DNA of 5,445 nucleotides from Planctomycetota bacterium (lineage in GTDB: Bacteria > Planctomycetota > SBBH01 > JAHFOU01): contig JAHFOU010000176.1 in assembly GCA_023261525.1 (NCBI GenBank), forward strand, positions 1 through 5,445, written 5' to 3'. A model generated the notes under the pieces. That model saw only the letters and a program-made list of their open reading frames with translations. It was not told the origin of the DNA and ran no database searches. A program made the translations under genes and the position numbers. Of the stretch, positions 1-5,445 are shown in pieces. The number at the start of each line of letters is the position of its first letter. The stretch's first letter is position 1.

Positions 1-1241
1 ACTGGCTGCTCTTCCTCCTGGGCCTGGGCGCCCTCGGCGGCATGGCTGCGCTCTCCCCCTGGCCCCGCATCCTGCTCTGGAAGCGCAAGGGCAAGCCCGG
101 GCAGGTCGCCGAGCTGGCCGGACGCCTCCTGCTCAAGAACCCGGACCATCTGGACCTGCTCATGACCCAGGCCGAGGCCTCCCGGGACGCCGGTCGCAAC
201 GAGGCGGCCATCGGGATCTGCGAATGGATCCTCAGCTTCATCCCCGAGTACGTGGCCGCCCTCCGCCTGGCCGGGGAGCTGTACAATTCGCATCGCAAGG
301 ACACCGCCAAGGCCAAGGCCTGCTACCAGCGCATCCTGCGCGTCACGGACAACACCGACCTCGACGCCTCCCGCGCCATCAAGAACCTGGACGCCGTCCA
401 CACCATGGCCCAGGGCGTGGAGGCCGCCGCGACCACGGGCAACTACCGCGAGATGCTCAAGGACAGCAAGACCTCTCAGAAGCTGGAGCACGAGCAGAAG
501 CTCCTGAAGACCGACGACGACGTCCTCCAGGCCATCGCCTACAAGAAGGAGGCCCTCGAGAAGAAGCCGGACGACTGGAAGGCCTGGCGGGACCTGGGCG
601 ACCTCCAGCGCCGCCTCAAGGCCTGGACCGACGCCGAGGCGTCCTACCAGAAGGCCATCGAGCTGGAGCCGGTGAACCCCACCCTCAAGATGAACCTGGG
701 CAACCTCACCCTGAACAAGCACGACGACCAGATCTCCACGCTCCGGGCGGCCCTCAAGGCCAGCCCCGCCGACCCCCAGGCCAAGGCCAAGCTGGCCCAG
801 GCCGAAAAGGCCCGCTGGGAGTTCGCGGCCCAGGACTTCGCCTGGCGCGTCAAGGAGCACCCGACCGACATGAACGTGCGCTTCGACTTCGGCGAGGCGC
901 TGTACCGCTCCGGACGCACCCGGGAGGCCATTGCCGAGTTCCAGATCTCGGTGAAGGACCAGAAGCGCAAGAACGCCTCCCTCCTGCGCATGGGCGAATG
1001 CTTCCGCAAGGAGGGCCAGCTCGACCTGGCCGTCAAGCAGTACGAGCGGGCCCTCGAGGACCTGGGCTCCATGACCGACACCAAGAAGGCCGTGCTCTAC
1101 GCCAAGGGCGACATCCACGAGAAGCTGGGCCAGCTGGCCGAGGCCCGCAAGACCTGGGACGAGCTCTACGAGGCCGACATCAACTACCGCGACATCGCCA
1201 AGCGCCTGGAGGCCCTGGCCGCCAAGGCCAAGGGCGCCTAG
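1..1241 (+). CDS. Membrane-anchored TPR protein, 5' end beyond the window
   Basis: This is a tetratricopeptide-repeat protein, so it is probably a scaffold or adaptor; no catalytic motif is seen. The frame is already open at the left edge. Bases 3-41 encode the hydrophobic run WLLFLLGLGALGG just before the ATG at 42. That ATG has no purine-rich ribosome site, so I treat it as internal and the gene as partial. The membrane segment is followed by a basic patch (WKRKGK, residues 13-18 from that ATG), which by the positive-inside rule puts the repeats in the cytoplasm. TPR-like helix pairs are visible at about residues 20-68, 71-104, 179-212, 277-308, 312-341 and 350-384. The clearest is at 179-212 (WKAWRDLGDLQRRLKAWTDA onward). 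Residues 125-178 and 225-275 are charged, Ala/Lys/Glu-rich helical linkers. The TAG stop at 1239-1241 directly abuts the next gene. Family assignment is firm; the cellular role is unknown. Confidence 0.85.
   Translation, partial: WLLFLLGLGALGGMAALSPWPRILLWKRKGKPGQVAELAGRLLLKNPDHLDLLMTQAEASRDAGRNEAAIGICEWILSFIPEYVAALRLAGELYNSHRKDTAKAKACYQRILRVTDNTDLDASRAIKNLDAVHTMAQGVEAAATTGNYREMLKDSKTSQKLEHEQKLLKTDDDVLQAIAYKKEALEKKPDDWKAWRDLGDLQRRLKAWTDAEASYQKAIELEPVNPTLKMNLGNLTLNKHDDQISTLRAALKASPADPQAKAKLAQAEKARWEFAAQDFAWRVKEHPTDMNVRFDFGEALYRSGRTREAIAEFQISVKDQKRKNASLLRMGECFRKEGQLDLAVKQYERALEDLGSMTDTKKAVLYAKGDIHEKLGQLAEARKTWDELYEADINYRDIAKRLEALAAKAKGA
1230..1234 (+). promoter_or_regulatory. Candidate ribosome binding site for the TTG start at 1242
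   Basis: AAGGG lies inside the last codons of the TPR gene, seven bases before the TTG at 1242. The spacing is right for a Shine-Dalgarno site and supports starting the membrane protein at TTG. The match is short, and the surrounding Lys/Ala codons are AAG- and GCC-rich, so it could be chance. Confidence 0.4.
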
Positions 1242-1913
1242 TTGTCTCCTTGGGTCTCCTGGACCCCCCGGGGCCGGGCCCTGGTCTTCCTCCTTGCCGC
1301 CGCCTCGATCTGGTGCCTGCTGGCCGAGTTCTACGGCCTCTGCTCCATGCAGGCCTTCACCTTCGCCATCCTTCTTCCGGCGACTGCCCTGCTGACCGGC
1401 ATCGCCTGGCATGACCGGACCCGCGGGGACGGCCGGCTCTGGCGGGCCGTGAGGGTCGGGGCCCTCGGCGGCCTCCTGGCGGTCTGCGCCTACGACCTCT
1501 TCCGCCTGCCCTGGGTCCTGGGGGCCTCGGAGGCGATGGGCCCGGCCTGGATGCGCCTGCCCCTGTTCAAGGTCTTCCCCCGTTTCGGCGCCATGATCCT
1601 GGGCCTGCCCTTCACCCCCCAGATGACGGACGCCCAGTTCTCCCTGGCCGCCCACGGGATCGGGTGGGCCTACCATGTCTCCAATGGCATTACCTTCGGG
1701 ATCATGTACCTGGCCCTGGTCGGGAACGCTTCGCGGCGCCACTGGCTCTGGGCCGTGGCCCTGGCGGCCGGGCTGGAGTTGGCCATGCTCTTCACCCCCT
1801 ACACCGGCTTCTTCGGGATCCCCCTGACTGCACTCTTCGTCGCGGTGACCCTGGCCGCCCACGGGATCTTCGGGACGGCCCTGGGGCTGTACGCCAAACG
1901 GGTTTCGGCTTAG
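1242..1913 (+). CDS. Polytopic membrane protein of unknown function
   Basis: I do not recognise this 223-residue protein. It is strongly hydrophobic, with likely membrane segments at about residues 12-31, 38-56, 72-90, 136-160, 166-184 and 190-216 and a shorter one near 112-123. Visible features are AYDLFRLPW (83-91), WAYHVSNGITFGIMYLALVG (142-161), ELAMLFTPYTGFFGIP (179-194) and AAHGIFG (205-211). His138, His145 and His207 lie in or near membrane segments, with small residues close by, so the segments may pack tightly or bind a ligand; that is inference. The start is TTG at 1242, with AAGGG seven bases upstream. The next in-frame ATG (1347) would remove the first clear helix and has no ribosome site. 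The gene follows the TPR gene with no gap, so co-transcription and translational coupling are likely. Its TAG overlaps the stop codon of the convergent ligase gene. Confidence 0.75.
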   Translation: MSPWVSWTPRGRALVFLLAAASIWCLLAEFYGLCSMQAFTFAILLPATALLTGIAWHDRTRGDGRLWRAVRVGALGGLLAVCAYDLFRLPWVLGASEAMGPAWMRLPLFKVFPRFGAMILGLPFTPQMTDAQFSLAAHGIGWAYHVSNGITFGIMYLALVGNASRRHWLWAVALAAGLELAMLFTPYTGFFGIPLTALFVAVTLAAHGIFGTALGLYAKRVSA

Positions 1914-4033
1914 CGGCCGCCCGCCAGCCGGGCCTGGGCCCAGGCCTTCTCGTCGGGCTCCAGGCGCTTGCCTTCGTCCAGCACCTGAGGATCCAGGACG
2001 AGGGCCGTCTTCAAGGCCTGGAAGGCCTGCTCCATCAAGCGGTCGGCGGCGGCGCGGGGCTCCAGGCCCCAGGCCTTGGCGACCGCGGCCAGCATGGCGG
2101 GGTGGGCAAGCGCCGTCAGGCGTGTGCGCGCAGCCTCCAGCCTCAGGCGCGGCGCCGTCGGGCAGGCTTCGACCGCCGCATCCGCCCAGGTCACGGCCTC
2201 CAGGGCCCGCTCGGGGCGCTCGGGAGCCGAGAGCTGGAAGATCCTGGAGAGGGCCAGGCGGGTCACCCAGTCTCCGCCCCCCAGCGCGGCCGCGCGGCGT
2301 CGCGCCAGGACGGAAGCCTGGAATGCCTCGTCCGGAGCCCCGCCCCGCCAGGCCCTCTCCTGCACGTCGCCTTCCAGCGCAAGGGCTTCCCGGCTCCCCA
2401 GGCCGGCAGCCGCCTTCAGCTCCTCGTGCAGGGCGGAGGACAAGGGTCTTGTACGGGTCAGGAGGTCCCTCGTCTCGTGCACGGCCCGCTCCGCCGCCAG
2501 GGCCCGGGGCGCCCAACGGGTCAGGAAGGGGACGAGAAAGGCCAGCAGTCCGACCAGCAGGGCCAGGCTTCCCCACCCGGCCTTCCGGCTTTTCTCCTGC
2601 GGGGCCTGGGCGGCCAGGATCCCCAGCAGGCCCCAGAAGGGCCAGGCCGCCCCAGGCGAAGTCAGGTCAATGTCCCCCAGGCCGTGCAGGGCCATCAGCA
2701 GGGTCCCCGCCAGGGCTCCCGAGCGGGCCCCCACCCCCCAGCGCCCGCAGGATGCCCAGGCCGCCAGGCCCCCGGCCGCGGCCATGGCGGCCCCAACGGC
2801 CCAGCGGCCTGCCTCCCCGTGGAAGAAGATCGGGCTGAGCGTCGCGGGGACCTGCCAGGCCAGCAACAGAGGGAGCCCGCCGGCCAGACACCACGTCCAT
2901 CGCGGCCCGTCCTCGGGGGATTCCGCCTCCGCCGGCGGGACCTCGCGCCCCCGGGACCAGCAGAGCCCCCCCAGCCAGACGGCCGCCACCAGGGCCCAGA
3001 TCCCGGCCTCGGCCCAGAGCTGGAGGGGGTCGCAGTGGACCTTGGTCACGTCCCGCCCCCAGACCGGGCGCAGGCGGTTGTACTCGGCCTCGAACCCGCC
3101 CAGCCCCAGGCCCGCCCAGGGATGCTCGAACACCGCCCGCCCCGCGCCCGCCCAATAGCCCAGGCGGAAGGCCGTCGAGTGGTGCAGGGGGCCCGCGGCC
3201 AGGAGCCTCCAGGCCAGCAGGGCCAGGATGCCCAAGGCCGTCGCCCCCAGGGCCCTCCGCGAGCGACGGGAGGCCCAGGCCCGACGCAGGGACCAGCCCA
3301 ACAGCGTCAGCCCCAGCACCAGCAGGGCGCCCTTGGATCCCGTCACCGGAAGGAGGGCCATCAGTCCCATCCCCAGGAGGGCCAGGATCCCGGCCTGGGC
3401 CCGGCGCCCCTCCTTCCAGCGGTCCCAGGCCAGGCCCATCGCCAGCGGGAACAGGAGCAGGAAGAGGGCCGCCAGGGTGTTGGAGAGGGCGAAATTCCCG
3501 AAAGGCTCTCCCGACGAGATGCGGGAGGCCGCCAGGATCCGCCCCCTGGAGGTCAGGGCCGCACTGGGGCCGGCCAGGCCCGGGTCGAGATCGAAGGCCT
3601 CCCGGAGGATGCCGAGGCCCAGGAGACGCTGGTACGCGGCAAAGACGGCCAGGGAGGCCGCGGCGCCCAAGAGAAGCGGGCCCAGGCCCCGCGCACGGGA
3701 TGCGGAGGCCCAGAGCGCCAGGCCGGCGGCCAGGCCGGTGCCCAGGCCCCACTCCAGCAGGACCATGCGCCCCGTCCAGGGCTCCGGGGCCCTCCAGGCG
3801 GCCCAGCCCAGGGCGGAGAGCAGAAGGAAAGCCGGGACCAGGAAACCCCTGCGCGGAGGCGCCGCACCCCCCTCCAGACAGGTCCCGGCCGCGGCCAGGG
3901 CGGCGGCCAGCATCAGGAAGCTTCCCAGGGCCCAGGGCGCCAGGGCCCGCCCCGCGCTCTCGCCCGCCAGCACGGCGATCGACAAGGCCGCCCCCGCGAG
4001 AAGCCAGGCCATGGACTTCAGGAGGCGTCCCAT
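1910..4033 (-). CDS. O-antigen ligase/polymerase family protein (Wzy_C/WaaL type) with TPR-like C-terminus
   Basis: This is a 707-residue membrane protein of the O-antigen ligase (PF04932-type) superfamily. Members transfer or polymerise lipid-linked glycans at the periplasmic face. Roughly fourteen hydrophobic segments fill residues 8-505. Family signatures are SNTLAALFLLLFPLAMG (184-200), FRLGYWAGAGRAVFEHPWAG (289-308) with GLGGF after it (310-314), VHCDPLQLWAEAGIW (332-346) and HGLGDIDLTSP (450-460). His333 in the H-x-D-x-L-Q motif is the likely functional histidine of the periplasmic loop. Residues 506-707 are soluble, helical and Ala/Leu/Arg-rich, ending in a TPR-like stretch (about 588-682). 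The ATG at 4033 lies one base after the TGA of the transferase gene and has GGAGA upstream. An in-frame GTG or ATG further upstream would overlap that gene and add low-complexity sequence. The stop is TAA. Ligase versus polymerase cannot be decided from sequence. Confidence 0.87.
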   Translation of the reverse strand: MGRLLKSMAWLLAGAALSIAVLAGESAGRALAPWALGSFLMLAAALAAAGTCLEGGAAPPRRGFLVPAFLLLSALGWAAWRAPEPWTGRMVLLEWGLGTGLAAGLALWASASRARGLGPLLLGAAASLAVFAAYQRLLGLGILREAFDLDPGLAGPSAALTSRGRILAASRISSGEPFGNFALSNTLAALFLLLFPLAMGLAWDRWKEGRRAQAGILALLGMGLMALLPVTGSKGALLVLGLTLLGWSLRRAWASRRSRRALGATALGILALLAWRLLAAGPLHHSTAFRLGYWAGAGRAVFEHPWAGLGLGGFEAEYNRLRPVWGRDVTKVHCDPLQLWAEAGIWALVAAVWLGGLCWSRGREVPPAEAESPEDGPRWTWCLAGGLPLLLAWQVPATLSPIFFHGEAGRWAVGAAMAAAGGLAAWASCGRWGVGARSGALAGTLLMALHGLGDIDLTSPGAAWPFWGLLGILAAQAPQEKSRKAGWGSLALLVGLLAFLVPFLTRWAPRALAAERAVHETRDLLTRTRPLSSALHEELKAAAGLGSREALALEGDVQERAWRGGAPDEAFQASVLARRRAAALGGGDWVTRLALSRIFQLSAPERPERALEAVTWADAAVEACPTAPRLRLEAARTRLTALAHPAMLAAVAKAWGLEPRAAADRLMEQAFQALKTALVLDPQVLDEGKRLEPDEKAWAQARLAGGR
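1931..1946. repeat. 16-base perfect palindrome near the convergent junction
   Basis: GGCCTGGGCCCAGGCC equals its own reverse complement. It begins 17 bases after the TAG of the + strand gene and lies in the last codons of the - strand ligase gene, where it encodes Ala-Trp-Ala-Gln-Ala. In RNA it could fold as a six-base-pair GC stem with a four-base loop. No T-run follows on the + strand, so it is not a standard intrinsic terminator. Codon choice alone may explain it. Confidence 0.45.
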
Positions 4034-4034
4034 C

Positions 4035-5081
4035 TCAGCGTCTCCGCCGGGCGGCCCTCTCCAACAAGGCGACCACGGAGAAGGCCCCCAGGCCCTGCAG
4101 GAGAAGCAGGGGGACGGCCTCATCGGGCACGTGGTACGTCAGGAGGGCCCCCATGCCCGCCACGAAGCTCAGGAGCCAGAGGGTCCCGACGGCCTCCCTC
4201 GGCGACATGCCCAGGGCCACCAGGCGGTGGGAGAAGTGGCTGGCGTCCCCCTGGGACAGCGGACGGCCCTCCTTCAGGCGTATCCCCATCACCGTGACCG
4301 CGTCGAACAGGGGCACCCCGAAAACCAGGAGGGGCACGGCGACGGGCCTCAGGCTGTCGGGCTCCGTCTCGTAGGTGAAGAGGACCGAGCCCACCGCCAG
4401 CAGGAAGCCCACCAGCAGGCTCCCCGCGTCCCCCAGGAAGATGGAGGCCGGCGGGGCATTGAAGACCAGGAAGCCTCCCAGGGCGCCCAGCAGGCCCAGG
4501 AACCAGGCGGCCATGAGGAAGCGTCCCTCGGTCAGGGCGATGGCCGCCAGCAGGGCGGCGGCCACGGCCGCCACCCCGGAAGCCAGGCCGTCCATGTTGT
4601 CCAGGAAGTTGAAGGCGTTGGTGATCGCCACGATCCAGAGCACGGTCAACCCGATGCGGACCGCCGGGGCCGTGGCCAGCACGCTCAGGCGGGACTCCGG
4701 GACCAGGACGGCCACCATCCCCGCCGCGGCCAGCTGGACCCCCAGCTTGATCCCGGGGCCCAGGTCCCTCAAATCGTCGGCCAGCCCCAGGACGAAGACC
4801 AGGGCCGCGGCCAGGGCCACCCACCCCAGGTCGGGGGTCCTCAGCCTCAGGCCCTCGAGGATCTCGCTGTCGGGAAGCAGGCGGAAGGCCAGGGCGCAGG
4901 AGACCAGGGAGAGGGCGATCGCGATCCCCCCGCCCAGGGGCATGACCCGGGCATGGGCCTTGCGGCCGGAGGGCTCATCCACCAGGCCCCAGCGGGGCGC
5001 CAGGCTCCTGAGGGCGGCCGTCAGCGCCAGGGACAGGAGGAAGGGGACTCCGAAGGCGAGAAGGAGGCCCGCGCTGGCCAC
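4035..5081 (-). CDS. WecA/TagO-type polyprenyl-phosphate sugar-1-phosphate transferase
   Basis: This 348-residue integral membrane enzyme belongs to glycosyltransferase family 4 (PF00953; MraY/WecA/TagO superfamily). It would transfer a sugar-1-phosphate, commonly GlcNAc-1-P, from a UDP-sugar to undecaprenyl phosphate on the cytoplasmic side, starting a surface glycan. Signatures in order are GLVDEPSGRKAHARVMPLGG (32-51), LGLADDLRDL (98-107, with the Mg-binding Asp pair 102-103), NAFNFLDNMDGLASG (155-169), IFLGDAGS (214-221) and EGRPLSQGDASHFSHRL (271-287). About ten hydrophobic segments and a basic tail (RRRR) fit the family, and the length is typical. MraY is less likely because the early GLVD-P-RK-H block is WecA/TagO-like. 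The start is GTG at 5081, ten bases after the CBS gene stop. No good ribosome site is visible, but there is no other start codon nearby in frame. The sugar specificity cannot be read from the sequence. Confidence 0.92.
   Translation of the reverse strand: MASAGLLLAFGVPFLLSLALTAALRSLAPRWGLVDEPSGRKAHARVMPLGGGIAIALSLVSCALAFRLLPDSEILEGLRLRTPDLGWVALAAALVFVLGLADDLRDLGPGIKLGVQLAAAGMVAVLVPESRLSVLATAPAVRIGLTVLWIVAITNAFNFLDNMDGLASGVAAVAAALLAAIALTEGRFLMAAWFLGLLGALGGFLVFNAPPASIFLGDAGSLLVGFLLAVGSVLFTYETEPDSLRPVAVPLLVFGVPLFDAVTVMGIRLKEGRPLSQGDASHFSHRLVALGMSPREAVGTLWLLSFVAGMGALLTYHVPDEAVPLLLLQGLGAFSVVALLERAARRRR
4041..4045 (-). promoter_or_regulatory. Ribosome binding site for the ligase gene
   Basis: On the - strand the sequence reads GGAGACGCTGAGATG. 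GGAG sits eight bases before the ATG at 4033, inside the last codons of the transferase gene, whose TGA ends one base before the ATG. This fixes the start and points to translational coupling of the two genes. Confidence 0.7.
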
Positions 5082-5091
5082 GGTGGGGAAC

Positions 5092-5445
5092 CTAGGGCTT
5101 CCGGGTCTGGAAGGCCAGCAGGCCCTTGAGAAGATCGCCGCGGCTGACGATGCCCAGGATCTTCCCGCCCGACACCACCGGCACCCGCTTGATCTTGCGC
5201 CCGATGAAGAGCGTGGCGATCTCCTCGGCCGTGGTCTCGGGGGACACGCTGATCAGGGAGCGGGTCACCAGGCCGGCGCCCTGGACCTTGGCGTCCCTGA
5301 GCGGGGTCTCGAAGCGGCACTCCTCGGGATACTCGTAGTAGAGCATGAGGTCCTCCTCGGTGAGGACCCCGAAGATCTTGCCCGCGGCATCGATCACGGG
5401 CGCCCCGCTGATCCTCTCCTTCACGAGGATCTCGATGGCCTGCCC
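5092..5445 (-). CDS. Paired-CBS-domain protein, N-terminus beyond the window
   Basis: The 3' end of a gene whose product carries two CBS domains, the module that commonly binds AMP, ATP or other adenosine ligands and controls attached or partner proteins. The frame stays open to the right edge (GQAIEIL precedes the internal GTG at 5424), so the start lies outside the window. Of 117 visible residues, 1-34 are most of the first CBS domain, ending GKIFGVLTEEDLM. Residues 59-112 form a full second domain with RVPVVSGGKILGIVSRGDLL. Both keep the G-h-h-[ST]-x-x-D nucleotide-binding pattern. The linker between them (YEYPEECRFETPLRD region, 37-51) is longer than in minimal pairs. No C-terminal enzyme domain follows; the protein ends RKP, then TAG. 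Whether an effector domain lies upstream is not visible. It is the first gene seen of the - strand cluster, ten bases before the transferase. Confidence 0.88.
   Translation of the reverse strand, partial: GQAIEILVKERISGAPVIDAAGKIFGVLTEEDLMLYYEYPEECRFETPLRDAKVQGAGLVTRSLISVSPETTAEEIATLFIGRKIKRVPVVSGGKILGIVSRGDLLKGLLAFQTRKP

Noticed and set aside
42..44. ATG at 42 as the start of the TPR gene
   Set aside because: The frame is open to the window edge, the preceding residues make a membrane segment, and no ribosome site precedes this ATG.
301..320. Short CCAAGG repeats in the TPR gene (also near 780 and 1221)
   Set aside because: They follow from Ala-Lys-Ala-Lys codons (GCC AAG) in helices. They are not evenly spaced and not a structured repeat array.
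644..1084. 146-codon - strand frame inside the TPR gene
   Set aside because: Ser/Arg-rich translation with no motif, lying antisense to a well-supported TPR region.
224..1414. 396-codon frame overlapping the TPR gene in another + frame
   Set aside because: Pro/Gly/Arg-rich translation without domain features; the TPR frame has clear repeats and natural composition.
4034..4123. Upstream start of the ligase at 4123
   Set aside because: It would add 30 residues of Pro/Cys/Trp-rich sequence overlapping the transferase end. The ATG at 4033 has a GGAGA site and normal operon spacing.
1664..4297. Very long open frame (877 codons) on the + strand opposite the ligase gene
   Set aside because: It is Gly/Pro/Arg/Gln-rich low-complexity sequence with no domain. 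It arises because stop codons are rare antisense to G/C-ending codons. The opposite strand encodes a clear membrane enzyme family.
3228..5129. 633-codon open frame on the + strand opposite the transferase and ligase genes
   Set aside because: The composition is shadow-like (Arg/Gly/Gln/Pro-rich), with no motif, and it covers two recognisable - strand genes.
5422..5424. GTG at 5424 as the start of the CBS gene
   Set aside because: The seven codons before it (GQAIEIL) continue the normal first helix of the CBS domain to the window edge, so this GTG is internal.

Overview
The window is very GC-rich (visibly around 70%), and almost every codon ends in G or C. It is packed with protein genes, with no gene-free stretch longer than about 10 bases. 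I see no tRNA, rRNA, CRISPR array, insertion sequence or phage feature. The cell-envelope genes (a lipid-linked sugar phosphotransferase and an O-antigen ligase family protein) suggest a bacterium with a lipid-linked surface-polysaccharide pathway, probably Gram-negative. The phylum cannot be fixed from the sequence. The style of the TPR protein and the DNMDG form of the transferase motif remind me of Planctomycetota or other PVC bacteria, with Acidobacteriota or Myxococcota as alternatives. This is recollection, not a search result.

Left third, + strand (1 to 1913): two genes lie head to tail. The first is the 3' part of a gene for a membrane-anchored tetratricopeptide-repeat (TPR) protein, which runs in from the left edge. 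The second encodes an unrecognised membrane protein of about seven segments. It begins at a TTG codon immediately after, and in frame with, the TAG stop of the TPR gene.

Right two thirds, - strand (1910 to 5445): three tightly packed genes read from right to left. They encode the end of a paired-CBS-domain protein, then a WecA/TagO-type polyprenyl-phosphate sugar-1-phosphate transferase, then an O-antigen ligase/polymerase family membrane protein with a C-terminal helical, TPR-like extension. The gaps are 10 bases and 1 base, so they look like one operon. The transferase would start a glycan on undecaprenyl phosphate at the cytoplasmic face. The ligase family protein would act at the end of the pathway on the periplasmic side, by polymerising or transferring the finished glycan. 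The sugar-adding enzymes and flippase in between are not in this window.

The two transcription units converge, and their stop codons overlap within 1910-1913, leaving no intergenic terminator. The genes are mostly recognisable families. The points most worth a second look are the CBS/transferase/ligase grouping, the C-terminal extension of the ligase, the unrecognised membrane protein, and the zero-gap in-frame junction at 1239-1244.
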